The notes: a model not told the origin generated them from the sequence alone. A DNA stretch of 64,000 nt from Gloeotrichia echinulata CP02 (GCA_038087035.1 CP051187.1:4469001-4533000), one strand, 5' to 3'; positions 9,253 through 18,443 are shown, counted from the first letter of the stretch. Numbers and translations: made by a program.

Positions 9253-9597
9253 ACCATTAAAGATATTATAATAATGTTGTTTTAAGTTTTGTTAAATGAT
9301 TGTATAGTTTCAATCATTTACTTTAATAGGTTTGAGCTTTTACAATGAGAGACTACAATTCCCAAGACTCTGTTCCGGAAAAATGGACTGGAGACTGGGT
9401 AACAAATCCGTCCAGAAGCTGTCGTATGTATACCACAATCTTTAATAATTGCCAATCCATCTAAACTGCGAGGTACTCCCGCCAGAACGGTACTCCGTTT
9501 GGCGGTGAGGGGGATAGCAGGGCAGTAAGGAATCCCACCCCCGACCAATTTTGACCACCGTTCAAAGAGGTGAGTGGGGTGGGTGACGAATTGCCAA

Positions 9598-9870
9598 TTA
9601 CTCCGCAATCTCACTCTGATTCTCGACATATTTTTTAACTTGATCAACGGTAACACCACCTCCGCTAGCAACGAAATAAGCACCTGTCCAGAACACGGGC
9701 TTGCTATAAATTCGATTAACAACATCAGCAAACTCTTTACGAATTAATCGACTTGAAACAGTTTTAAGGTTGTTAACCAGCTTACTGATTTCAACATCTG
9801 GTGGGAAGTCAATGACCAGGTGAACGTGGTCTGGTTCACCGTTGAAATCTGTTAACTTGCTACTCCACTT
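9598..9870 (-). pseudogene. tnpA: IS200-type transposase tnpA, 3' part
   Basis: The reverse reading gives WSSKLTDFNGEPDHVHLVID followed by FPPDVEISKLVNNLKTVSS and FWTGAYFVASGGG. It contains the HUH metal-binding motif (DHVHLVI) and the downstream part of the Y1 transposase family, ending VENQSEIAE. It is separated from its 5' part by the IS at 9878-11603. When the two parts are joined across the 7-bp duplication the frame is off by one, so a frameshift existed before the insertion or arose later. Confidence 0.85.
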
Positions 9871-9962
9871 ATATCAACTGGAGTTTAGACTAAGCTATGC
9901 AAAACGACCCAGCAGGGCTGAGTTAATCAGAGACTTAGCGAAATTATGAATAATCTTTAGTA

Positions 9963-11333
9963 TTAAACCGCAACTGATGGCTCTTTACGTGGTCGTGTTA
10001 CGGTTTTTTTTACAATCGGGCATCGGTTTTTACGGTGGCGCTTTTTTCCTGCTTCCCAACCAGGGGACTTTCCGCGAGGTTTGGGTGGAAGGGCTGGAGT
10101 ACCAATCACCGCAAAAACTCCACCCATAGCTTGAGCGACTCGTCCAGGAGTCAAATTATCGAGTGACTTCTGCCAAGGTAAAGGATTATCAGTCACGATA
10201 TCACGGGCTAACCACAATTCCCAAGTCATTAGAGGCATTAGGTCACTCCAGCGCTCACACTGCTTAGGAGTACTTAACTTGGGCGCAGTCCAATGTAAGC
10301 GTTGTTTCAAAAAACGATACCAGTGGTCAACGGTAAAGCGACGCAAGTAAAGACACCAAACTTCCTCTAGTGGTGGCATTTCTTCTCCAACCCAAGCTAA
10401 CCACAAAGGTTTGGACACTCGTTCATTGCCTTGTGCGTCGAGACGTTCAACCCTAATGAGTAACATCGGACGCGCTGCCGCTTTACGAAAATGTAAATTC
10501 TTCCAGAGGCTAACCCTTACTCGTTGTAGTTTCGGATCATCCAATTCTAAAACAGATTCTGCATCACTCCATGTCGTGGATTCATTAAGTTTGAATTTAG
10601 ACCCGTGTTTCTTGGGACGTCCCTTACCCGAATAAGCTTCAGGCTCACCCCATAAACAAAGATTTGAGCGCAATCGTACCAAAATATCTGCGGGAATACT
10701 GGCAGTTTTTAAGACAAAAGGCGCACACCCATATTCACTATCCCAAACTGAAATCGCTCTGGTGGGTAAATATTTACACACCTGTTTTAGTTGCCAAATC
10801 GCTTTTGAGATTGGACTTTCCCCACTTGTGATCCGTTCATGTCTCAAAGGTAATGCCCAACTACCGGAATCCTCTGGTATCCAAGCAATTGTACTGTATC
10901 CTTGACCAATGGTAATCGGTTTATTTCCTGCTATGGATGTGCCACTATGCTCATAAGTTCTCTCTTGCAGTGTTACGGCATCCGGACGCGACCAGTTAGT
11001 ATGATCTCCAGCCAAAAGTGGACGCCCCTCTACTGGCATTTGTTTGATGTATAACTGCATTAATTTCTGTCGCTGCGGTCGGCTATCTTGTAGCGCCTCA
11101 TAGATACTTGACCACTTGCGTCTAAATACTGGTGATAAAGATAAGTCGGCTAAGGAGTAAACATTCCGGGTCAGCAATATGGCATCTGTTAATTCAAATG
11201 TCGCGTCTTTGGCTCTACCTAAATGTTTGTAAGCTAATTGACGAAACTCTTCAAGTCTGGCACGTTTCATATTGGCAGGTGAGTAATGGTAGTTCGTTAT
11301 CTCAGCTTCTGCCTTCATGGGGACTGTGTTCAA
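9963..11333 (-). CDS. DDE transposase of the IS at 9878-11603
   Basis: The 456-residue protein has the acidic residues of an RNase H-like DDE transposase: AGDHTNW (about residue 108), VWDSEYGCAP (about 195) and a later region around YRRFTVDHWYRFLKQ-like sequence (LRRFTVDHWYRFLKQRLHW, about 328-346), where IS4-superfamily transposases place the third catalytic residue. It ends in a basic tail. The length and motifs suit IS4/IS701-like families. Full length and without stops, so probably active. The start at 11333 lies about 75 bases from the hairpin at 11408-11448. Confidence 0.85.
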   Translation of the reverse strand: MNTVPMKAEAEITNYHYSPANMKRARLEEFRQLAYKHLGRAKDATFELTDAILLTRNVYSLADLSLSPVFRRKWSSIYEALQDSRPQRQKLMQLYIKQMPVEGRPLLAGDHTNWSRPDAVTLQERTYEHSGTSIAGNKPITIGQGYSTIAWIPEDSGSWALPLRHERITSGESPISKAIWQLKQVCKYLPTRAISVWDSEYGCAPFVLKTASIPADILVRLRSNLCLWGEPEAYSGKGRPKKHGSKFKLNESTTWSDAESVLELDDPKLQRVRVSLWKNLHFRKAAARPMLLIRVERLDAQGNERVSKPLWLAWVGEEMPPLEEVWCLYLRRFTVDHWYRFLKQRLHWTAPKLSTPKQCERWSDLMPLMTWELWLARDIVTDNPLPWQKSLDNLTPGRVAQAMGGVFAVIGTPALPPKPRGKSPGWEAGKKRHRKNRCPIVKKTVTRPRKEPSVAV

Positions 11334-11384
11334 TCAGACTCCCCTTTTTTTCTTGATCATTCCCCATCTAATCTCCAGCGTGTT

Positions 11385-11468
11385 GATAATGATAATCAAA
11401 TAAGGGGGGGTGGGAGAGAAACGAGCATTACTCGTTTCTCTCCCACCCTTTCCATGATTATCATTATT
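11385..11468. promoter_or_regulatory. Long inverted repeat with Fur-box-like arms upstream of the transposase
   Basis: An 18-bp perfect stem (GGGTGGGAGAGAAACGAG, 11408-11425, pairing with 11431-11448) around a 5-base loop is flanked by outer arms GATAATGATAATCA (11385) and TGATTATCATTATTG (11455). The outer arms resemble the 19-bp Fur box. The hairpin lies between the right terminal repeat and the transposase start, where IS elements often carry structures that block read-through. Iron control is only suggested by the match. Confidence 0.55.
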
Positions 11469-11603
11469 GTTTTATTTTTTAAACATGCATACTACATAAT
11501 TATTAAAGATTGCGGATGCTTTGAGGCTGACTTCTCGAATATTTTTAACCGCTAATTCCATTTGGTTTGCGTTCTATCATATCGCTTTTAGTCTAAACTC
11601 CAG

Positions 11604-11752
11604 ATATCAAGGGAAGAGCAAGTATTTCATACAATCTTTTTAGAATCTCTTGGTTGATAACCTGGCGCCGATATTTGGTCACTAGCACCAAATGAATGTT
11701 AAGAGAGTAAATACAACGGTAGCCTTTGTTATAACTCACAGCACTAAACATG
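11604..11752 (-). pseudogene. tnpA: IS200-type transposase tnpA, 5' part
   Basis: From an ATG at 11752 the minus strand reads MFSAVSYNKGYRC, then IYSLNIHLVLVTKYRRQVI, the typical start of a Y1 transposase (HLV-VTKYRR motif), and stops being homologous at the IS boundary at 11604. It is divergent from tnpB, with 13 bases between the starts. Confidence 0.85.
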
Positions 11753-11765
11753 ATATAATCACTCT

Positions 11766-13010
11766 ATGCTACTAACTTATCAGTACCGATTGCAACCAAA
11801 TCCTGAACAGGTGGCGACCTTGAGCCACTGGGGGGAATTGTTGCGCCGTCACTGGAACTATGCTTTAGGAGAGAGATTAGATTACCTGCGCCGCACTCGT
11901 TCATTGTTAGATCAATGTAGCCTGATATCTGAGGCAATTGGGGATATTCCCAGCAAGGTAGATTACTATTCACAGGCTGCCAATTTAAAGGAGACAAAAT
12001 CATTGTTTCCTGAATACAAAGACATTTATGCTGACTGTCAACAACAGAATTTGATGCGGTTGGATAAAGCCTGGAAACGGTGGTTAATTCCTGATAAAAA
12101 CGGCAACAGAGGCGGTAAACCTAGATTTAAAAAACAAGGTGACATCTGTTCTTTTACCTTTCCTAGGGTCAACAGCCCTAAAGCTGGAGCTTATGAAGTT
12201 GGCAACATTTTAAAGTTGTCGAAAATTGGGGAAATTCCAGTCATCCTGCACCGTCCGATACCTAATGGCTTCGAGATTAAACAGGCAACAATTGTTTGTA
12301 AATCTGATGGTTGGTATGTAAGTTTTGCGATTGAAGATAACACTGTTCCGACTTCCTTGCCGATTGATGAAATTAAATCAGTTTGCGGAATTGATGTCGG
12401 GCTAGAGAAATTCTTAACTACTAGTGATGCCCAAGCAATTGCTGTTCCTCAGTTCTATCGCAAAGCTCAGACTGTTCTAGCCCGCCAACAGCGCAAACTG
12501 GCTAGGCTGGAAATTTGGTCTAAGAACTATCAGCAACAGGCGAATAAGGTTGCTAGATTGCATCTGCATATCGCTAGACAACGGAAAGATTTTCATTATT
12601 CTGTAGCTCATTATTTATGTACAACTTACGATTTAATTGGATTCGAGAAGTTAAATATCAAGGGTCTTGCTAGAACTAGATTGGCTAAATCAATACTTGA
12701 CGTTGCATGGCGAACATTCTTGAATATATTGCAAGCAGTAGCGGTAAGACGCGGCAAGCATACAAGAGAAGTTGATGCCAGAGGCACTAGTATTGAGTGT
12801 TTTAATTGCCAGGAAAGAGTAGTTAAAGATTTGTCTGTTCGAGTTCATGATTGTCCAAACTGCAAGATTAGTTTGGACAGGGATTTGAACGCAAGTCTAA
12901 ATATACTTAAACGGACGGTAGGACAACCGTTTGCTGCTTGCGGAGGCTTAGTCAGTAGACAGCCTGTGAGGCAAGAACTCTCATTTGTGAATTTGAGAAG
13001 CCCCCGTTAG
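11766..13010 (+). CDS. tnpB: RNA-guided endonuclease TnpB (IS605 element)
   Basis: The 414-residue protein has the RuvC-like catalytic residues of TnpB: D in CGIDVGLEKFL (about residue 209), E in LIGFEKLNIKG (about 295) and D in SLDRDLNASLNIL (about 378). Its zinc-ribbon cysteines are in IECFNCQE and HDCPNCK. The N-terminus (MLLTYQYRLQPNPEQ) is the usual RNA-binding start. TnpB cuts DNA next to a short target-adjacent motif using an omega-RNA made from the element's right end. All key residues are present, although its tnpA partner is destroyed, so it could persist as a nuclease only. Confidence 0.92.
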   Translation: MLLTYQYRLQPNPEQVATLSHWGELLRRHWNYALGERLDYLRRTRSLLDQCSLISEAIGDIPSKVDYYSQAANLKETKSLFPEYKDIYADCQQQNLMRLDKAWKRWLIPDKNGNRGGKPRFKKQGDICSFTFPRVNSPKAGAYEVGNILKLSKIGEIPVILHRPIPNGFEIKQATIVCKSDGWYVSFAIEDNTVPTSLPIDEIKSVCGIDVGLEKFLTTSDAQAIAVPQFYRKAQTVLARQQRKLARLEIWSKNYQQQANKVARLHLHIARQRKDFHYSVAHYLCTTYDLIGFEKLNIKGLARTRLAKSILDVAWRTFLNILQAVAVRRGKHTREVDARGTSIECFNCQERVVKDLSVRVHDCPNCKISLDRDLNASLNILKRTVGQPFAACGGLVSRQPVRQELSFVNLRSPR

Positions 13011-13050
13011 ACCGCTCTTAGCGGTTGACGGTGGGAGTTGTCACTGTAGA
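13011..13050 (+). other. Right-end hairpin of the IS605 element / omega-RNA 3' region
   Basis: Immediately after the tnpB stop, ACCGCTCTTAGCGGT forms a hairpin within GAAGCCCCCG...ACGGTGGGAG and ends TTGTCAC. This is the position at which the omega-RNA scaffold would end and the guide begin. Confidence 0.5.
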
Positions 13051-13164
13051 AAAATCCTCGGTGTAGTCATGCCTACACCAAAATAAATAATTTTCTGCTT
13101 GTGTTGTGAGCATCCGGTGGTGGAAGATATTTACAGTCGCCAGCGATGCACTGAGCGGTCGTTG

Positions 13165-13203
13165 TGTCCCCAGTCCCCAGTCCCCAGTCCCCAGTCCCCA
13201 GTA
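13165..13203. repeat. Heptamer tandem repeat (CCCCAGT)n
   Basis: Five direct copies of CCCCAGT end 25 bases before the probable thrC start. Similar arrays occur at 35685 and 39405. Confidence 0.9.
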
Positions 13204-13227
13204 AAACTCAGAAGTTTGATAAATCCC

Positions 13228-14319
13228 GTGACTTTGAACCTGTCTGTTGCTAAATCTCATCGCCAACCTTGGCCTGGACTGATAGAAGCCTATCGTCAAT
13301 ACTTGCCGGTCAGCGAAAAAACACCGATTGTCACCCTGTTAGAGGGTGATACTCCCCTAATTCCAGTGCCGGCGATCGCCGAACGCATAGGAAGACAAGT
13401 GCGTGTGTTTGTCAAATACGACGGATTAAACCCCACCGGTAGCTTCAAAGACCGGGGAATGACAATGGCAATTTCTAAGGCTAAGGAAGCTGGCGCCAAA
13501 GCGGTAATTTGTGCTAGCACAGGCAACACCTCCGCAGCGGCGGCGGCTTATGCTAGGCGTGGGGGAATGAATGCCTTTGTCTTGATTCCTGATGGCTACG
13601 TCGCCTTGGGTAAATTAGCGCAGGCGTTGCTTTATGGGGCTGAGGTACTGGCTATTAAAGGGAATTTTGACCGCGCCCTAGAAATCGTCCGCGAAATGGC
13701 AGAAAACTATCCGATAACTTTGGTGAATTCGGTCAACCCCTACCGCCTAGAAGGACAGAAAACAGGAGCATTTGAAATTGTCGATGTTCTAGGCAATGCC
13801 CCAGATTGGCTGTGTATCCCCGTAGGTAATGCCGGGAATATATCAGCATATTGGATGGGGTTTTGTCAATACCATCAAGCAGGAAAATGCGATCGCCTAC
13901 CCCAAATGATGGGCTTTCAAGCAGCTGGTGCAGCACCCTTAGTTAACGGTCAGCCAGTCGCCCATCCCGAAACCATAGCCACAGCAATTCGCATTGGCAA
14001 TCCTGCTAGCTGGGAAAAAGCAGTTGCAGCCCAATCAGCCAGCCAGGGCAAATTTCATGCCGTTACTGACGCCGAAATTCTCGACGCTTATCGCTTGTTA
14101 GCATCATCTGAAGGCATTTTTTGCGAACCAGCCAGCGCCGCTTCAGTCGCCGGCATGTTACAGGTTAAAGACCAAATCCCCACAGGCGCAACAGTAGTTT
14201 GCGTCCTCACCGGCAATGGTTTAAAAGACCCAGACACAGCCATTAAACACAGTCACAGTCAATTTAAACAAGGCATTGAGGCAGAACTGGATGCAGTCGC
14301 TGAGGCGATGGGATTTTAG
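13228..14319 (+). CDS. thrC: Threonine synthase
   Basis: The PLP-dependent enzyme converts O-phosphohomoserine to threonine. The sequence shows GDTPLIPVPAIAERIG, the PLP lysine motif NPTGSFKDRGMT, the phosphate-binding ASTGNTSAAAAAYA, PVGNAGNISAYWMGF, and CVLTGNGLKDP near the end. I place the start at the GTG at 13228 (protein begins MTLNLSVAKSHRQPW), giving 363 residues, the usual length; an upstream ATG at 13099 in the same frame would add 43 residues encoded mostly by CCCCAGT repeat DNA, which is unlikely. No obvious ribosome-binding site is present at the GTG. Single gene. Confidence 0.93.
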   Translation: MTLNLSVAKSHRQPWPGLIEAYRQYLPVSEKTPIVTLLEGDTPLIPVPAIAERIGRQVRVFVKYDGLNPTGSFKDRGMTMAISKAKEAGAKAVICASTGNTSAAAAAYARRGGMNAFVLIPDGYVALGKLAQALLYGAEVLAIKGNFDRALEIVREMAENYPITLVNSVNPYRLEGQKTGAFEIVDVLGNAPDWLCIPVGNAGNISAYWMGFCQYHQAGKCDRLPQMMGFQAAGAAPLVNGQPVAHPETIATAIRIGNPASWEKAVAAQSASQGKFHAVTDAEILDAYRLLASSEGIFCEPASAASVAGMLQVKDQIPTGATVVCVLTGNGLKDPDTAIKHSHSQFKQGIEAELDAVAEAMGF

Positions 14320-14587
14320 GAGCAATCTCAAGGGTAATCCCTCACGGATGCCCTATACCAAGCAGGAGACGATCGCAAAATTGGTCTACTAGATAATATA
14401 CAACTCCTTAAGTCACAGTAGAATCAGTTAACTGATAACTAATTTTCAAATAAAAAATATTCTGCAACGCTTGACTAATCCCTAATCCCCAAAGTCTAAA
14501 ATATATATTCAAATTTCCAGCTACATGCTATACTACTCTTCCCAATTATCTAAGTAATAACTCTTGGTTGTGAGGAAGATTTCTGCT

Positions 14588-16057
14588 ATGTCTGGTAATA
14601 AGACAGGCGCACTCTTAAATTGTTTAATAGCCATAACAGTTATATTTGCCCTTTTGTTGACTCTGATTGTTTTTGCATTGTCCAATATTAAGGAATTGTC
14701 AATTCAGCAACAAATCCAATACGCACTTCAAGCATTAACGACTATTGCTATAGTGTTCCTGGGATTGGCAGTAATGATAAATGCTTACTATGGCGCCAAG
14801 CGTGCCCAAGCTTTGCATCAAAGTGCGATCGCTGCGGAGAAAAATCTGGAAATTGGGCTGCAAAATGCTAAAGTCTCTCAAGATAGACTGATTGCTCAAC
14901 GTTTTATGGCGGCTATTGCCCATCTGGGACATGAAAGGACTGAAACTCGAACAGGCGCAATTTATGCTTTAGAACGAGTCGCACAGGATTTTCCCCAAGA
15001 ACACTGGACAATTATGCAAATACTCACTGCTTTTGTGCGCGAGAACGCTCCCCTCTGTGAGGAACAGCAGCAAACTGAGGATGATTCACCACCTATATAC
15101 TATCCTGAAAAAAGGGGCAGCGAGGATTTTACAGACAAGTTAGATTTGAACTATAATGGAATATTACCCAAACTTAGGACGGATATTCAAGTAGCTCTGA
15201 CGGTCATTGGTAGACGCAATTCGCAGCCAGAGCAGGAAAATCAAAAACTGGATTTACGTAATATCGACATCAGGGGGGCTGACCTGCTGGAAGCTAACCT
15301 GAGTGGCGCTGACCTGCGCGGGGCTGACCTGTCTGGGGCTGACCTGCGTGGGGTAGACCTGTCTGGGGCTGACCTGGAAAGCGCTAAACTCTCCCGGTCG
15401 ATTCTCTATGAAGCCAACTTGTTCAAAGCCAATCTCCGTGAAGCTAACCTATGTTTGGCAAACTTGAATCGAGCCAATCTCTGTAGTGTTAACCTGCGTT
15501 CTGCAAACCTGTCGGGAGCAAGTCTGCGTGCAGCTAATTTACAAGGGGCTAACCTCTATAAAGCCAACTTACAACAAGCAACCCTAAAAGTCGCTAACCT
15601 CTCAGGAGCAAAGTTATTTCTAGCTAACCTCTGCGGCGCAAAGTTGGGTAAAGCTAACTTGCACATGACCGGTCTGATTGGAGCGAATCTCCACGGGGCT
15701 AACCTCAATGGCGCCAACCTCTGTGGTGCTAATCTGAATGCAGCTAAACTACAGCAGACAGAGGTATTTTTTGCCAATCTCTCCCAAGCCAGTTTGACAG
15801 AAGCTGACTTGTATCAGGCAAACCTCATCGGCGTCAACTTTTCTGGGGCTATCCTCTATGAAGCCAACTTGTACCAGGCAAATCTCATGGGCGCTAACCT
15901 TGAGGGGGCTAACCTGATTGATGTTAACCTAGAAGGCGCAATCCTGACAGGAGTCAAAAACTTAGAATCAAAACAGATTACTATGGCAGTCGGCGATCGC
16001 ACCACTCGCCTACCAGATTATATAGAAACCCCAACCCATTGGCGCAAATCTGGGTAG
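14588..16057 (+). CDS. Pentapeptide-repeat membrane protein
   Basis: About 489 residues. The N-terminus has two membrane segments (about residues 8-35 and 48-70), followed by a coiled-coil stretch and then a conserved region RFMAAIAHLGHERTETRTGAIYALERVA. From about residue 220 to 465 there are about 45 A(N/D)LXX pentapeptide repeats (e.g. ADLSGADLRGADLSGADL), which fold into a right-handed quadrilateral beta-helix. The ATG at 14588 is preferred over the TTG at 14564 because GAGGAAG lies 9 bases upstream of it. Such proteins are abundant in cyanobacteria; function unknown. Confidence 0.9.
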   Translation: MSGNKTGALLNCLIAITVIFALLLTLIVFALSNIKELSIQQQIQYALQALTTIAIVFLGLAVMINAYYGAKRAQALHQSAIAAEKNLEIGLQNAKVSQDRLIAQRFMAAIAHLGHERTETRTGAIYALERVAQDFPQEHWTIMQILTAFVRENAPLCEEQQQTEDDSPPIYYPEKRGSEDFTDKLDLNYNGILPKLRTDIQVALTVIGRRNSQPEQENQKLDLRNIDIRGADLLEANLSGADLRGADLSGADLRGVDLSGADLESAKLSRSILYEANLFKANLREANLCLANLNRANLCSVNLRSANLSGASLRAANLQGANLYKANLQQATLKVANLSGAKLFLANLCGAKLGKANLHMTGLIGANLHGANLNGANLCGANLNAAKLQQTEVFFANLSQASLTEADLYQANLIGVNFSGAILYEANLYQANLMGANLEGANLIDVNLEGAILTGVKNLESKQITMAVGDRTTRLPDYIETPTHWRKSG

Positions 16058-16265
16058 TATTTATGGCTAATAACCTTTAATTAATAGCTTGCATATAGGG
16101 CAGAAAAAATGGTCATAAAATTTTATTTTTAGCGATAAAGCCTCTGCGTTCTCTGTGCCTCTGCAGTAAAAAAAGTAATTTATTTAACCCCACATTCTGC
16201 ACTTCGTTTTGTAATATGCCAAAATTACATTTTTGGGGCTAATAGTAGTTGAATAGCGATGTTTA

Positions 16266-16368
16266 ATACCATTTCACCAAAACTCTGATACATATAGAAG
16301 CCAGTAGGGGCACGGCATTGCCGTGCCCCTACCAACGTATTTGTATCATACTTAAAGTGAAACGGTAT
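16266..16368. repeat. MITE-like palindromic element, family C
   Basis: About 103 bp bounded by ATACCATTTCAC and GTGAAACGGTAT, with an inner pair TGATACATA/TGTATCATA and a central palindrome GGCACGGCATTGCCGTGCC. It has ends different from families A, B and D. It lies in the gap between two convergent genes. Confidence 0.75.
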
Positions 16369-16491
16369 AAGACGGGCTTTGCCTACGCCAAAAGCCCAAG
16401 CAATGCTAGTCTTAATAAGACCTCTTGCAAAAGTCCAAAAGAAGAACCCCACACCGCTGCAACGGATAAGGATATGGGGCTTATTTTTATA

Positions 16492-17709
16492 TTAATTGAA
16501 AAATTTTTCCACGGTACGAACAAATATTTCCACACCAATTGGTAAGGCGGTTTCGTCAAAATCAAATCGGGGATGATGATGGGGATAAGCCAAATCTTTT
16601 GCTGGATTTGCAGAACCTAAAAAGAAATAGCAGCCAGGAACAGCTTCTAAAAAATATGACATATCCTCAGCAGCCATAGTTTGGCATTCGGGAACAATAC
16701 CCATTGGGGTTTCAATTACTTCTTCTGCCACCGATCGCACTAGTTCAGCAATGATAGGATCATTAATTACGGGTGGATAAAGTGACGAATATTCTAACTT
16801 ATATTTTGCCCCATGACTCTGACAAGTCCCGGCAATAATCTCTTCCACGCGCTGTTTAAAAAAGTCTTTGTACGCTGGATTAAAATACCTGACAGTTCCA
16901 CACATATTCGCAGTGTCAGGTATTACATTTCGCTTACTACCAGCATGAAGTTTCCCTACTGTCACAACTGCCGAATCAATAGGATTGACGTTACGAGCGA
17001 CAATGGTTTGCAGGGCATTGATAATTTGGGCAGCAACTACGACAGTATCAACAGTTTGATGCGGAATTGCACCATGTCCACCTTTGCCCAAAATTGTACA
17101 GTCAAAAGACTCGACAGCTGCCATCAATGCCCCACTACGGACACCTACGGTTCCTAAAGGCAAATTATTCCACAAATGCAAACCAATAATGGCGTCAACA
17201 TCAGGGTTTTTGAGTACCCCAGCTGCAATCATTGGCTTTGCGCCGCCTGGTCCTTCTTCTGCTGGCTGGAAGATAATTTTCACGGTCCCGCCAAAATCGT
17301 CGCGATGTTGTTGGAGATAGTAAGCTGTACCGAGGGCGATCGCCGTATGTCCATCATGACCACAAGCGTGCATCACTCCATCATGCTGGGAGCGATAGGA
17401 TACCTCATTGAGTTCTTGAATGGGCAATGCATCCATATCAGCCCGAATCGCCAACACTTTTTCGGAGGTGAGTTTGTTACCTTTAATGATAGCAACAATC
17501 CCAGTTTGGGCAATGCCAGTTTGATGCTCAATTCCCCATGCTTGTAACTTCTTTTCGATCAACTCTGCGGTGAGTGTTTCTTTAAAACCCAATTCTGGTT
17601 TTTGATGTAGCCGCCGCCGCCATTCTACCAACTCAGGTTGCAATGAGCGGATCGAGAGTCGAACGCGAGATAAGTCAACAGTAGATGGATGTGGGAAAGT
17701 GGAAACCAT
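16492..17709 (-). CDS. M20-family amidohydrolase (IAA-amino acid / N-acyl amino acid hydrolase type)
   Basis: This 405-residue zinc-dependent amidohydrolase has the metal-binding motifs HACGHDGH (about residue 114), QPAEEGPGGAKPM (about 148), HLWNNLPLGTVG (about 173) and the dimerisation-domain segment GKGGHGAIPHQTVD (about 208). The family removes acyl groups from N-acylated amino acids (hippurate, IAA-amino acids, N-acetyl-L-amino acids). The exact substrate cannot be read from the sequence. Length is normal and all metal ligands are present. The gene is flanked by repeats and probably monocistronic. Confidence 0.9.
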   Translation of the reverse strand: MVSTFPHPSTVDLSRVRLSIRSLQPELVEWRRRLHQKPELGFKETLTAELIEKKLQAWGIEHQTGIAQTGIVAIIKGNKLTSEKVLAIRADMDALPIQELNEVSYRSQHDGVMHACGHDGHTAIALGTAYYLQQHRDDFGGTVKIIFQPAEEGPGGAKPMIAAGVLKNPDVDAIIGLHLWNNLPLGTVGVRSGALMAAVESFDCTILGKGGHGAIPHQTVDTVVVAAQIINALQTIVARNVNPIDSAVVTVGKLHAGSKRNVIPDTANMCGTVRYFNPAYKDFFKQRVEEIIAGTCQSHGAKYKLEYSSLYPPVINDPIIAELVRSVAEEVIETPMGIVPECQTMAAEDMSYFLEAVPGCYFFLGSANPAKDLAYPHHHPRFDFDETALPIGVEIFVRTVEKFFN

Positions 17710-17829
17710 TGTGAATAAAAGCTAGTTTAACACAGCTGACTCAGGTTATTTTCTTAGTGTAAAGTAACCACCACTGACTTGGAATACCAAATACTGTAGA
17801 GCCTTCGAGTTTCATCGGTTAGGGCTACA

Positions 17830-17926
17830 TTACAGCAGTTTTCACACAATAACCACACTCTCTTGGGCATAGCACTGCTGTGCCCCTACTTTGGTCTGTG
17901 GTTTAATTAACTGAAAACGGCTGTAA
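17830..17926. repeat. MITE-like palindromic element, family A copy 2
   Basis: A 97-bp unit with ends TTACAGCAGTTTTCA and TGAAAACGGCTGTAA, the same length as the copy at 2433. Its central palindrome has decayed (GGGCATAGCACTGCTGTGCCC). Confidence 0.75.
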
Positions 17927-17988
17927 GAATCCCCGATCTGGGAGGAACCCGCACAAAAGTTCAAATCACAGAACGGATAGAGAAGCAA

Positions 17989-18432
17989 TTAAATCCAGGA
18001 TTCCACTGAAAAGTTGTAAACTTGCTGAATCCTAGTGAAGTCGCTGTCAGCAGAGACGAGAGTAATATTATGATAAATTGCTGTTGCGGCGATCCATAGA
18101 TCATTGTCATCAAAACCGAGATCCTGAATGCGGGTACTACGGCGTTTGTTTTTTTCTTTTGGGGCAAATTGACGAAAAATGCGGTTCTTCAGTTGACTGT
18201 ATATCTCAGCTATTTCTGTGTTGATCAGATAAATATCAATCTCTGTCAGGAATGCTTGAACCACTTGTAAATTCATCTCTCGACGCTCTGATTTTTCTGT
18301 CATGTAGAGCAACTCACCATAGCTAATGATGCTAATCCCAAAAGTATCTTGAGCATAGCTTTGAGCAGTTGCGACAACTTGAGGATTGTTGTTAATGAGA
18401 TAACTACAGTGATTGGTATCCAGCAAATACAT
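17989..18432 (-). CDS. vapC: PIN-domain toxin, VapC type
   Basis: The 147-residue product starts MYLLDTNHCSYLINN with the first PIN aspartate in LLDTN. It has later acidic positions around NTEIAEIYSQLK and DNDLWIAATAIYHNITLVSADSDF, the conserved D-x-W-I-A-A-x-A and T-x-D/N-x-D-F motifs of VapC ribonucleases. These toxins cut RNA, often tRNA. It lies 11 bases downstream of the antitoxin-like gene, so the two should be co-transcribed as a type II toxin-antitoxin operon. Confidence 0.88.
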   Translation of the reverse strand: MYLLDTNHCSYLINNNPQVVATAQSYAQDTFGISIISYGELLYMTEKSERREMNLQVVQAFLTEIDIYLINTEIAEIYSQLKNRIFRQFAPKEKNKRRSTRIQDLGFDDNDLWIAATAIYHNITLVSADSDFTRIQQVYNFSVESWI

Positions 18433-18443
18433 AAATTATTGGC

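Larger units (their letters stand above)
9878..11603 (-). mobile_element. Complete insertion sequence (IS4/IS701-like DDE type) with 7-bp target duplication
   Basis: The 1726-bp element has 16-bp terminal inverted repeats (CTGGAGTTTAGACTAA at the left, its complement at the right end) and is flanked by a direct repeat ATATCAA at 9871-9877 and 11604-11610. It contains one transposase gene and, between that gene's start and the right end, a long hairpin. It interrupts an IS200-type tnpA, so it arrived later. Ends and duplication are read directly; the family is not certain. Confidence 0.92.
9545..13046. mobile_element. IS200/IS605-type element with divergent tnpA (broken) and tnpB
   Basis: The element carries a Y1-type tnpA on the minus strand, in two pieces (9598-9870 and 11604-11752), and an intact tnpB on the plus strand from 11766, the divergent IS605 layout. 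Candidate ends are a G/C-rich hairpin around 9545-9590 (CCCACCCC pairing with GGGGGTGGG) and a right-end hairpin after tnpB around 13000-13046 (GAAGCCCCCG...GGTGGGAG then TTGTCAC). A second IS sits inside tnpA. Exact termini were not determined. With tnpA dead the element cannot move by itself. Confidence 0.75.

Noticed and set aside
9318..9731. 137-residue minus-strand frame
   Set aside because: It overlaps the real tnpA frame in a different phase and the element's hairpin; a stretch at its C-terminus looks protein-like but matches nothing I know.
13099..13227. 43-residue N-terminal extension of threonine synthase from the ATG at 13099
   Set aside because: It would be encoded mainly by CCCCAGT repeats and exceeds the usual enzyme length; the GTG at 13228 fits the family start.
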